This document shows positions 36,855 through 42,998 of a stretch of 64,000 nucleotides of DNA, one piece after another. How positions within the stretch are numbered: position 1 is the first letter of the stretch; each line of letters opens with the position of its first letter. Source of the stretch: Prochlorococcus sp. AG-347-J06 (GTDB taxonomy: Bacteria; Cyanobacteriota; Cyanobacteriia; PCC-6307; Cyanobiaceae); assembly GCA_003281525.1 (NCBI GenBank), contig QCBT01000002.1, forward strand, positions 1 to 64,000, written 5' to 3'. A program made the translations under genes and the position numbers. The notes beneath the pieces are model-generated. The model saw nothing but the letters and a program-made list of their open reading frames with translations, did no database searches and had not been told where the DNA came from.

Positions 36855-37046
36855 ATGACCTACAAAATAATTAGAATTGATGGGAAAGATGACGAATTAA
36901 CAGCTCAAAGTTTTGATAAGTATTCAGATGCTTACGATTTATTAGAGGAAATATATGGAGATTTATGTTGTTCAGATGCTGATTATGGAGACATAACCTA
37001 TTACGATATTGTGGAAAATAATTTAAAAAATATTAATGGAGAATAA
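36855..37046 (+). CDS. small acidic protein, 63 aa
   Basis: MTYKIIRIDGKDDELTAQSF then DKYSDAYDLLEEIYGDLCCS and DADYGDITYYDIVENNLKNI. It is soluble, acidic, probably alpha/beta, with an adjacent Cys pair. It overlaps the next gene by 11 nt, so the two are coupled. Confidence 0.65.
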   Translation: MTYKIIRIDGKDDELTAQSFDKYSDAYDLLEEIYGDLCCSDADYGDITYYDIVENNLKNINGE

Positions 37047-37245
37047 AAAATGGGCTCCCTCCCAAGAAGAAAATTTAGGGGTAATAACGAATGTATATGA
37101 ATTCATTAAAGAAGAACTTTCAGAACTTCAAAAAGAAACTGGATGTCCTGATTCATTTATTTATGATTTTATTGGCAAAATTCAGAATGAATGGCATCCT
37201 GAATCTTGCCACTCCATAGTTAGAAATAAAAAAAGGAAAAATTAG
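37036..37245 (+). CDS. hypothetical protein, 69 aa
   Basis: Its start lies inside the end of the previous gene. The pattern YEFIKEELSELQKETGCPDS then FIYDFIGKIQNEWHPESCHS is similar to LQKDT...LLKLIINEW in the 60-aa protein at 38982, suggesting a shared small helical domain. The C-terminus is basic. Confidence 0.6.
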   Translation: MENKKWAPSQEENLGVITNVYEFIKEELSELQKETGCPDSFIYDFIGKIQNEWHPESCHSIVRNKKRKN

Positions 37246-37315
37246 AAAATATTAAATCTTCAACTCAAATTTATAAAACTTCTTTAATATAATCTGAATT
37301 TAAAAATATTAAAGC

Positions 37316-37402
37316 ATGATTATTAGAATACTAGGTATCGTACTTATCCTTGGTACGATTGCTTATTATGGTTTAGTTTTGACTGGGCAAAGCAACCTTT
37401 AG
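37316..37402 (+). CDS. single-helix micro-protein, 28 aa
   Basis: MIIRILGIVLILGTIAYYGL then VLTGQSNL: one membrane helix with a short polar tail. ATG at 37316 and TAG at 37400. It resembles the small subunits of membrane complexes in form only. No ORF-track entry. Confidence 0.45.
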   Translation: MIIRILGIVLILGTIAYYGLVLTGQSNL

Positions 37403-37425
37403 TTTTTTCAACTTTTAAATTTCTT

Positions 37426-37638
37426 ATGAAATGGCCTCCTACTCTTTGTTGGACAGCACCAAAAACTATTAATGGTAATAGGCATTTTGAAGTGAAAGCA
37501 TATGGTGGTAAAAATGAAGATAGATGGGTTGATATTTTTCCTACCAAAAATAAAAAAGATATTAAAAGGATCCCATGGATAAAACTAAAATCAGAATGGA
37601 CTTCTGGATGGTTAAGGCTCCCAAAAGATAAAGATTAA
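37426..37638 (+). CDS. hypothetical protein, 70 aa
   Basis: A basic, Trp-rich soluble protein: MKWPPTLCWTAPKTINGNRH, HFEVKAYGGKNEDRWVDIFP, WTSGWLRLPKDKD. It looks like a compact beta-rich fold. It is 23 bp after the 28-aa gene. The minus-strand ORF 37344-37547 overlaps it and appears to be a shadow. Confidence 0.6.
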   Translation: MKWPPTLCWTAPKTINGNRHFEVKAYGGKNEDRWVDIFPTKNKKDIKRIPWIKLKSEWTSGWLRLPKDKD

Positions 37639-37737
37639 TTTGTCTATGTAAACAAATATTATTAACCAGAAAACTGTAAAAAATAATACCTAACGAAAAA
37701 AAAATAACTTCTAAAATTTTTAAAATGCTTCGTTAAT

Positions 37738-37911
37738 ATGCAGCCAGAACCGAAGAAAAAACTCCCTAATAAAAAAGTTATAAGTTCAGCAAAATTTGAG
37801 GCTAAAGAGCAATTCACAAAATCTGCATTAGAAAATTTAAAAACAGAAAATGAAAGGCTTGTTAATTCACTAAAAAAATCTGGGGAAATTAAAGAATCAA
37901 AAAGAAAATAG
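37738..37911 (+). CDS. small coiled-coil protein, 57 aa
   Basis: ATG at 37738 to TAG at 37909: MQPEPKKKLPNKKVISSAKF, then a helix ALENLKTENERLVNSLKKSG and a basic end. The helix matches that of the 41-aa protein at 33802. It may be a dimerising regulator or scaffold. Below the ORF-track cutoff. Confidence 0.6.
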   Translation: MQPEPKKKLPNKKVISSAKFEAKEQFTKSALENLKTENERLVNSLKKSGEIKESKRK

Positions 37912-37962
37912 ACTTACGGTATTAAAAAATTTTTATTATGATGTTAATTTATAGACTGGGAA

Positions 37963-38082
37963 ATGATTGAAAAAATCTCTCTAGCAAATTCTCATTTACC
38001 TCAACTAATTGGGTTCGTACTCATGTCGATTGGTTATACATTAGGCAATAAATTTTACCTTCCTGAAATCAAACAAAAATAA
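37963..38082 (+). CDS. small single-helix protein, 39 aa
   Basis: MIEKISLANSHLPQLIGFVL then MSIGYTLGNKFYLPEIKQK, with one moderate hydrophobic segment. ATG at 37963. No family was recognised; the frame and composition suggest a real peptide. Confidence 0.5.
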   Translation: MIEKISLANSHLPQLIGFVLMSIGYTLGNKFYLPEIKQK

Positions 38083-38429
38083 TAATTCCTATTTATTGAA
38101 CATTTTAAATAAATTATATTAAATTTATATTCCTAGTAAAAAATTAATACATTATCTGATTTGACGAAGCAAATTTTAAAGCTTTCTGAAATTCAATTAA
38201 GAAAAGTCATAGGATATAACTAACACATTACTGTAACACTTTAGTTTTTACAAGTGTCAAATCCAAAGAAAAAGTAAGAATTCATACTATTTTTTTTTAA
38301 ATATGTTACATTTATTAATAATTCAGCTTAAGTTTTCCTCTGTCAATAAAGCAGAAATAAGGAAATGTTTGATACATACAAATGTCTTTACTCTTTGGCT
38401 TACTAATTGATCACACATGAAATATAAAA
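38083..38429. other. 347-bp gap upstream of the hli gene, no gene seen
   Basis: Very AT-rich. It holds an ACACTT/AAGTGT inverted repeat with a 10-nt loop (38236-38257) and only very short frames. It probably contains the promoter of the Hli gene; no confident -35/-10 pair can be picked by eye. Confidence 0.5.
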
Positions 38430-38684
38430 ATGGATGCTCTTACTAGTTTTATAGTTGTTATCATCGCAATTACTATTCAATTCTCTTTATACGCCATCAA
38501 AAGGTTGCAGGAACCTTTAGAACCAAATTATTTGATTGATAAAAATTCGAAAAATATAAAAAACTACATGGGTAAATTTTGGAAAAATGCCGAAATAACA
38601 AATGGGAGATTAGCTATGATTGGTTTTTTAGCTTTGATAATAAACTACGGTTTTTTTGGGTGGATAATACCTGGTTTTATTTAA
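38430..38684 (+). CDS. hli: high-light-inducible protein (Hli/Scp)
   Basis: 84 aa. The C-terminal half carries the chlorophyll-binding helix signature AEITNGRLAMIGFLALIINY then GFFGWIIPGFI, with ExxNxRxAMxGF as in the Lhc/Hlip superfamily. The N-terminal half adds a second predicted helix (TSFIVVIIAITIQFSLYAI), making it longer than the smallest Hlips. It protects photosystems in excess light. SipA and NblS, which regulate hli genes elsewhere, are represented by sipA at 8028. Confidence 0.9.
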   Translation: MDALTSFIVVIIAITIQFSLYAIKRLQEPLEPNYLIDKNSKNIKNYMGKFWKNAEITNGRLAMIGFLALIINYGFFGWIIPGFI

Positions 38685-38777
38685 AAATAAATACATTAAA
38701 GTTTTAAATAAAATAAATCTCTCGTTCAAAACAAACTCTCCTTTTAAAAAAAAAATTTTTATTATGAATAAAAACAA

Positions 38778-38975
38778 TTGAGTAATTCTGATTTTGATAA
38801 AAATGGATTAGACAGCTATGGAATACATTGGCTTCAATACGCTGCTTTTGCTGTCTCTGGTTTTGCTATATTTACAACCTGGGCATTTTTTTATGATGAA
38901 AGATTCCACAACTTTGTAATGAATATTTTTAGGGTTATTAACTGCAGCGGGTTCAACTGTAATGGAGCATTTTAA
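38778..38975 (+). CDS. single-helix membrane protein, 65 aa
   Basis: TTG start at 38778 (the nearby ATG at 38764 is closed by a stop after five codons). GLDSYGIHWLQYAAFAVSGF then AIFTTWAFFYDERFHNFVMN has one helix; the Cys-containing tail (INCSGFNCNGAF) could bind a metal or form a disulphide. It follows the hli gene on the same strand. Confidence 0.5.
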   Translation: MSNSDFDKNGLDSYGIHWLQYAAFAVSGFAIFTTWAFFYDERFHNFVMNIFRVINCSGFNCNGAF

Positions 38976-38981
38976 AATTCT

Positions 38982-39164
38982 ATGGCTAACCCAGATCAAA
39001 AAACAATATTAATTGATAATGCTTTTGAGGAAATAAAAAACATTTGTATAAATCTTCAAAAAGATACTGATGCTTCGAATTTGGAAGTTAAAAGTTTACT
39101 AAAACTAATTATTAATGAATGGGAAGAAAAAGAAGAAAAAAAAACTGGTTTTGGATTCAGGTAA
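38982..39164 (+). CDS. hypothetical helical protein, 60 aa
   Basis: MANPDQKTILIDNAFEEIKN, then NLEVKSLLKLIINEWEEKEE. It shares the LQKxT...K.I.NEW pattern with the 69-aa protein at 37036. It begins 6 bp after the previous stop. Soluble, function unknown. Confidence 0.6.
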   Translation: MANPDQKTILIDNAFEEIKNICINLQKDTDASNLEVKSLLKLIINEWEEKEEKKTGFGFR

Positions 39165-39278
39165 AGTTAGCCACTATCTAAGAAAATACTTAGGCCTCAA
39201 ATCATTTTATTATGATCAGATTTTTTACTTCTAAAATTTAATATTTATAATTTACATTTTTTAGGAAGAAATTGAGAA

Positions 39279-39308
39279 GGAATGAATCTCAAAAAGAAGA
39301 TTCATTCC
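39279..39308. other. perfect 11-bp inverted repeat
   Basis: GGAATGAATCT (39279-39289) and AGATTCATTCC (39298-39308) are exact complements around an 8-nt loop. No T-run follows on either strand, so it is not a typical terminator. It sits in the 294-bp gap 39165-39458, which has no gene that I can support. It could be an operator or part of an RNA. Confidence 0.55.
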
Positions 39309-39427
39309 AGATTTAGCATTAGTTTTATCTAGATTTAAATTTTATAATTTAACTCCTCTGGTGGACTGTCAATCATTAGATCCCTCCTATTCAACAAGTT
39401 AAACCTACGCCTTACATATTAATAAAG

Positions 39428-39451
39428 TAAATCAGTAAAAATGCTGATTTA
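39428..39451 (-). terminator. hairpin after the 33-aa membrane peptide
   Basis: TAAATCAG and CTGATTTA form an 8-bp stem with an 8-nt loop, 7 bp beyond the TAG of the 33-aa gene on the minus strand. T-rich sequence follows on the minus strand (ACTTTATT). It is a likely weak intrinsic terminator. Confidence 0.5.
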
Positions 39452-39458
39452 TTATTTT

Positions 39459-39560
39459 CTAAAATGTTTGAATTAAAGATGCCAATTCTGGTGCATCTAA
39501 TAAAAGTGCAAAAAATGTAAGCACAACTAATAAAAATATGGAAAAGTAGAATTGAATCAT
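39459..39560 (-). CDS. single-helix micro-protein, 33 aa
   Basis: ATG at 39560 gives MIQFYFSIFLLVVLTFFALL then LDAPELASLIQTF, one helix and a short acidic amphipathic tail. The hairpin after its stop supports a real transcription unit. It looks like a small thylakoid complex subunit but is not one I recognise. Confidence 0.55.
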   Translation of the reverse strand: MIQFYFSIFLLVVLTFFALLLDAPELASLIQTF

Positions 39561-39660
39561 GATCCAAAATTACTTAAAAAGAATTTTTTAAGTTGTATAA
39601 AATAATGCTTTGTTTACATAATTAAATATCTCTACCTAGAGAAGTTTAATTAGAGAATAA

Positions 39661-39894
39661 TTAAGATGCTTCAGGAGAAAATATCGTCCTATTTTTTTGC
39701 CAATACTCACAGCCTTTAAGTAAATGATCACCCTGTGGTATGAGTTTTTCGTATTTTGGACAGATCAAGATAGTAGCAAAAGTTTCTGTAGTGCTGTAGC
39801 GAAAGTGATTGCAAGTAATACAAATCTTTGTTCGTTTTCGTTTTAGGGTAGATTCTTTTAAATATTCCCATTTTGACGGATTTACCTTGATCAT
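39661..39894 (-). CDS. cysteine-rich small protein, 77 aa
   Basis: Basic N-terminus, then CITCNHFRYSTTETFATILI and CPKYEKLIPQGDHLLKGCEY. The CxxC...C...C spacing suggests one zinc site. It follows the DUF1651 gene by 2 bp on the same strand, so both likely share the strong promoter at 40234. The alternative frame 39728-39919 is rejected. Confidence 0.65.
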   Translation of the reverse strand: MIKVNPSKWEYLKESTLKRKRTKICITCNHFRYSTTETFATILICPKYEKLIPQGDHLLKGCEYWQKNRTIFSPEAS

Positions 39895-39896
39895 GA

Positions 39897-40187
39897 TTAC
39901 TGGAATTTATTAGTAACAATTTGCCAACCTCCTGAAATTAATTCATTCCATGTTTCACAAGCACACTCAATAGAATGAAGTCTTGAATTTTTAATTTGGG
40001 CTGGTTCACCTAATTCATTTGCATAGAAAAGATGAGTATATACTTTTAAGTTATTAGATACAGATTTCTTATAACTCTCAAATAAAATTAATAAACCACT
40101 TTTTTTGTTAAACAACCAGCCAGTTGGGGGGTCAATAAGGCTGCCACGATAAAAATAAGCCCGAACATTAGCAACTCCTGAAGTCAT
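39897..40187 (-). CDS. DUF1651 family protein, copy 1
   Basis: 96 aa. PPTGWLFNKKSGLLILFESY then LKVYTHLFYANELGEPAQIK and ACETWNELISGGWQIV match the second copy at 42334 (PSGWLLSPDRSRLILF, IFAHTYYANDLGEPMAIK, AWDKWHDLQLEGWTF). DUF1651 is a picocyanobacterial family of unknown function. Its promoter and 5' leader are almost the same as those of copy 2, which suggests co-regulation. Confidence 0.82.
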   Translation of the reverse strand: MTSGVANVRAYFYRGSLIDPPTGWLFNKKSGLLILFESYKKSVSNNLKVYTHLFYANELGEPAQIKNSRLHSIECACETWNELISGGWQIVTNKFQ

Positions 40188-40192
40188 TAAGA

Positions 40193-40239
40193 TAATACAG
40201 TTGTACTATTAATATAAATGTACTACTCCTGGACGTCAA
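40193..40239 (-). promoter_or_regulatory. sigma-70 promoter with palindromic operator, DUF1651 copy 1
   Basis: On the minus strand TTGACG (40239-40234) and TATATT (40216-40211) are 17 bp apart, a near-consensus promoter. Immediately downstream the 19-bp TAATAGTACAACTGTATTA (40211-40193) spans the expected start point. It is an imperfect palindrome, nearly identical to the site upstream of copy 2. A repressor site is the simplest reading. Confidence 0.7.
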
Positions 40240-40379
40240 GTATTCATCAAATAAATTATTTAAATACGAAATTTATTTCCCAGAAATAATCTGCTGTAAA
40301 CTTCTTATTTGGTAATAGTGTATACAAGTAACACCTTAAAAAGGAAAATAACATTAAAGAGTATATTCGGAAGAATGCA

Positions 40380-40616
40380 ATGTATCGAAATCCCTTTTAT
40401 TTAGGATGGAATAAAGGTTGGTCTTTTTTATTTTTTTTAGAGGGTGGCATTGCAAAAATTGAAGCAAAAGGTTTTGGTATATCTATTACAACAAAAGTTG
40501 AGAAAGGAGAATCACCCCTAGAATCTGCGGATAGATTAGTCTCGAAAGAGCAAAGAATTAGAAAATCAAGATATTATTCATGGATTAAATCTATTAATGA
40601 AAAGACAATAAATTAA
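40380..40616 (+). CDS. hypothetical protein, 78 aa
   Basis: MYRNPFYLGWNKGWSFLFFL, EGGIAKIEAKGFGISITTKV, then a basic region with KEQRIRKSRYYSWIKSINEK. A hydrophobic N-terminal patch is followed by a soluble part. WSFLFFLEGG resembles YWLAFLEGG in the 51-aa protein at 34488. Divergent from DUF1651 copy 1. Confidence 0.6.
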   Translation: MYRNPFYLGWNKGWSFLFFLEGGIAKIEAKGFGISITTKVEKGESPLESADRLVSKEQRIRKSRYYSWIKSINEKTIN

Positions 40617-40685
40617 GCAATCCTTCAATTACTAAAGTAATTTGTTGACAATCAATTTAAAATAGAAATTAATTATTTATTTTTC

Positions 40686-40943
40686 GTGTCTAATAAATTT
40701 TATGAATGGTGGAAAAACCATAGAAAAGTTGTAACCTATGGAGCTTTTATAATCTTGTTTGGTTCTTATTTATCTCCTATTGTCAAAGAAGCAAAATACA
40801 AAAACCTATGTATTAAGTACTCTACTAAAGGAGCTTTAACTAAATTTAATAAGGACGATATAGGGGAAACTTTACTAGAGGAGACAGGTTTGAACGTTGA
40901 TGAATTAGCAAAGATTGAAGGTTATAAGAATTGCATTAATTAA
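40686..40943 (+). CDS. single-helix membrane protein, 85 aa
   Basis: GTG start at 40686. A helix (KVVTYGAFIILFGSYLSPIV) is followed by KEAKYKNLCIKYSTKGALTK and an acidic tail ending in IEGYKNCIN. The helix-to-tail junction matches that of the 145-aa protein at 12830 (SYxxPxxKxAKxKxxC). The two cysteines of the tail may pair. Confidence 0.6.
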   Translation: MSNKFYEWWKNHRKVVTYGAFIILFGSYLSPIVKEAKYKNLCIKYSTKGALTKFNKDDIGETLLEETGLNVDELAKIEGYKNCIN

Positions 40944-40974
40944 AAAGTTCACAAAAATTAAGCTGAGTTTCTAA

Positions 40975-41181
40975 ATGATTAAAGCCATATTTAAACTTAT
41001 TTTATTAATTTCATTATTTGGATTTATATCAATAAGTCCAAAAACAAGATATTTGTTTGGCATAACTCTAAAAGAAATTTCTTCATTTCTTTTATGGACT
41101 GTTAAATATGAAGATAGAGAAAAATGGATCATAAATAAACCAAGTTGGATACCTAGCCAAAAACTTAAGCCAACTTATTAA
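40975..41181 (+). CDS. single-helix membrane protein, 68 aa
   Basis: One N-terminal helix (IFKLILLISLFGFISISP) is followed by YLFGITLKEISSFLLWTVKY and a basic, Pro/Trp-rich tail (NKPSWIPSQKLKPTY). Its TAA directly precedes the ATG of the mini-ligase gene, so the two are likely co-transcribed. Confidence 0.6.
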   Translation: MIKAIFKLILLISLFGFISISPKTRYLFGITLKEISSFLLWTVKYEDREKWIINKPSWIPSQKLKPTY

Positions 41182-41931
41182 ATGAAAACTTATTTAGAAG
41201 AACGTATTGAATGGTATGACGATAATTACAGAAATGGTAATGCTTTAATTTCTGATAAGCAGTTCGACCAACTTGAAAAAAATTTATTAAGAACAAACCC
41301 TAATTGTGATTACTTTAAAAAAAAAAATAAACTAGTTTTACCTTCATTAGAAAAGGATTCAATAGATGAATTTTTGAATGGTTTATTGGCAGATACCAGA
41401 TTATTAATTGAACCGAAAATTGATGGTTGTGCTGTTGCTTTGCAATATAGGGATGGCACCTTGGAGAAAGCAATTTCAAGAAAAGGGACAGACGTTACTA
41501 GTAAACTTATTAAAGTCCAAGACATTCCCAATAATCTCCCTTTACGAGGAGTTCTTCAAGTTAGAGGTGAATTATACGTACCCAACCAAAGTCCAAATAT
41601 CTCCCAGAGAATCGCTTCTGGATTTCTAAGATCTAAAGAAGGATTTTCTGAAAGTCTTAGCTTCTGCGCATTTCAAATACTTAATTCAACACTTAACCAA
41701 TATGAGTCCAAAAAGAGTCTTTCAAAGCTTGGCTTCACGATCCCTCAGGATATTTCATGCAACTTTACGAGCCAAGTTGAAGTATTTAGAAAACAATGGC
41801 TAAAAGGGAAGCTTTTTAGGAAATATCCAACAGATGGATTAGTAGTAAAAATAAATTCTAGAAAATTACAATTGATTAGAGAAAAATCAAATTTAGATTA
41901 TCCTTATTGGCAAGTGGCAATAAAACGTTAA
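41182..41931 (+). CDS. short NAD-dependent DNA ligase-like protein (nucleotidyltransferase domain only)
   Basis: 249 aa against about 670 for LigA. A reduced Ia domain with YDDNYRNGNALISDKQFDQL is followed by the adenylation domain: motif I EPKIDGCAVALQYRDG (Lys at about 79), LQVRGELYVP (motif III), PTDGLVVKIN (motif IV), and PYWQVAIKR (motif V) at the very end. OB, zinc, HhH and BRCT domains are absent. The adenylation residues look intact, so it may bind NAD and self-adenylate, but nick sealing without an OB domain is doubtful. It overlaps the next micro-gene as TAATG. Confidence 0.88.
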   Translation: MKTYLEERIEWYDDNYRNGNALISDKQFDQLEKNLLRTNPNCDYFKKKNKLVLPSLEKDSIDEFLNGLLADTRLLIEPKIDGCAVALQYRDGTLEKAISRKGTDVTSKLIKVQDIPNNLPLRGVLQVRGELYVPNQSPNISQRIASGFLRSKEGFSESLSFCAFQILNSTLNQYESKKSLSKLGFTIPQDISCNFTSQVEVFRKQWLKGKLFRKYPTDGLVVKINSRKLQLIREKSNLDYPYWQVAIKR

Positions 41932-42044
41932 TGGAATTAATACACCAGTTTTTTCCTACTTGGCATATTTACTTGGATATGTTTTTTATTGGCTTTGCAC
42001 TTTACGGTTTTCTAAGAATTAAGAAAAAAATAAAAACTAAATAA
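41931..42044 (+). CDS. single-helix micro-protein, 37 aa
   Basis: ATG overlaps the mini-ligase stop (TAATG). MELIHQFFPTWHIYLDMFFI then GFALYGFLRIKKKIKTK: one helix with a strongly basic C-terminus. Coupling to the ligase-like gene is the main support. Confidence 0.55.
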   Translation: MELIHQFFPTWHIYLDMFFIGFALYGFLRIKKKIKTK

Positions 42045-42054
42045 ATTTTTTAAA

Positions 42055-42207
42055 TTATCTGTGCTCCTTAAGCATAGATTTAAGTTGTTCGCTATCTAAT
42101 TGCTCAAGATAATTTCTCATAGCCAACCAAGATCTTCTGCTTTCTAACTTTCCACTTTGTTTAAATAAATTTGCGGAAACTTGATCTATCAATTCTTTAT
42201 GAGTCAT
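42055..42207 (-). CDS. small helical protein, 50 aa
   Basis: The ORF-track start (42243) is replaced by ATG 42207, giving MTHKELIDQVSANLFKQSGK then LESRRSWLAMRNYLEQLDSE. It overlaps the upstream 46-aa gene by 11 nt, within an operon led by DUF1651 copy 2. Soluble, function unknown. Confidence 0.6.
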   Translation of the reverse strand: MTHKELIDQVSANLFKQSGKLESRRSWLAMRNYLEQLDSEQLKSMLKEHR

Positions 42208-42337
42208 ATTTATATTCTTCATCGAGTTCAATGACAACACCATTAAAAAATTCTGCTAATAATTTTGATGGGTCTTGTATAGATATCTTACTATCTGCTT
42301 TTGATAGTTTCTTTTTGATTGGATTAAAGTTAGTCAT
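42197..42337 (-). CDS. small acidic protein, 46 aa
   Basis: ATG at 42337 overlaps the DUF1651 copy 2 stop as ATGA. MTNFNPIKKKLSKADSKISI then QDPSKLLAEFFNGVVIELDE. Soluble. Overlaps on both sides indicate a translationally coupled three-gene operon. Missing from the ORF track. Confidence 0.6.
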   Translation of the reverse strand: MTNFNPIKKKLSKADSKISIQDPSKLLAEFFNGVVIELDEEYKYDS

Positions 42338-42633
42338 ACTGATTCAGGTAATTCAAGTTCTTCAAAAGTCCAACCTTCTAATTGAAGGTCATGCCATTTA
42401 TCCCAAGCATTATCCAAATACATCTGAGTTGATGATTTAATTGCCATGGGCTCACCAAGATCATTTGCATAATATGTATGAGCAAAGATTCTCATACTAT
42501 TTCGTGGAGATTTTTTATTTCTTATAAATAAAATTAATCTGCTGCGGTCTGGACTAAGCAACCAACCACTTGGGGACTCATTACGATAACCGTAAGAAAA
42601 ATTAGTCCAAACATTAGCTCCTCCTAAAGTCAT
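42334..42633 (-). CDS. DUF1651 family protein, copy 2
   Basis: 99 aa, paralogous to the protein at 39897: SPSGWLLSPDRSRLILFIRN, IFAHTYYANDLGEPMAIKSS, AWDKWHDLQLEGWTFEELEL. It leads an operon with two coupled micro-genes, while copy 1 is followed by a zinc-site protein. Both share a promoter and operator-like palindrome, so they probably respond to the same signal. Confidence 0.82.
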   Translation of the reverse strand: MTLGGANVWTNFSYGYRNESPSGWLLSPDRSRLILFIRNKKSPRNSMRIFAHTYYANDLGEPMAIKSSTQMYLDNAWDKWHDLQLEGWTFEELELPESV

Positions 42634-42640
42634 TACTTAG

Positions 42641-42688
42641 TAATACACGTGTACTATTAATATAAGTACATTAGAAATGGATCGTCAA
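42641..42688 (-). promoter_or_regulatory. sigma-70 promoter with palindromic operator, DUF1651 copy 2
   Basis: TTGACG (42688-42683) and TATATT (42664-42659) are 18 bp apart on the minus strand. TAATAGTACACGTGTATTA (42659-42641) follows; its core TACACGTGTA is a perfect 10-bp palindrome. 16 of 19 or more positions match the copy 1 site. The site covers the expected transcription start, about 10-25 nt before the ATG. Confidence 0.7.
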
Positions 42689-42789
42689 GTATTTTGGCAA
42701 ACAAATTATTTACACTGATATAGAACAAAAACAGCTGAGCTATTCCTAAAAAATAAAAGACCCCTCAAAAACCGTTGATATAACAAGCT

Positions 42790-42998
42790 TTTAAGAGGTT
42801 TACCGGATCCCCGTCAGTTCTCTGCTGCATCGACCTGGAAATGCCAGAAGAGGATTCAAAGTGGGCTTTCGTTTCCGATTACAAGATCGGTTTACTACCG
42901 CATCACGACAGTCTCCTCATGTCGAAAGAGAGTCAGATCAGAGCACATAAAGAAGAACTTAACCAAAGATCCAGTAACCTAACTCTAACTTATTTTTT
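42790..42998 (+). ncRNA. ssaA: probable 6S RNA
   Basis: A locally GC-richer stretch of about 200 nt that folds into one long interrupted hairpin. The closing stem is GGTTTACCGGATC (42797) with GATCCAGTAACC (42968); inner pairs are CTCTG/CAGAG, CGAC/GTCG and GAGGA/TCCTC; the apex is CCGAT-TACAAG-ATCGG. Size, fold and a position next to purK fit cyanobacterial 6S RNA (ssaA), which binds RNA polymerase. TATAAC at 42779 and the T-run at 42993 favour the plus strand; strand is not certain. The ORF 42841-43035 over it is rejected. Confidence 0.72.

Noticed and set aside
39728-39919. 63-aa minus-strand ORF in an alternative frame
   Set aside because: The overlapping frame 39661-39894 has an ordered CxxC...C...C pattern and abuts DUF1651 copy 1; this one does not.
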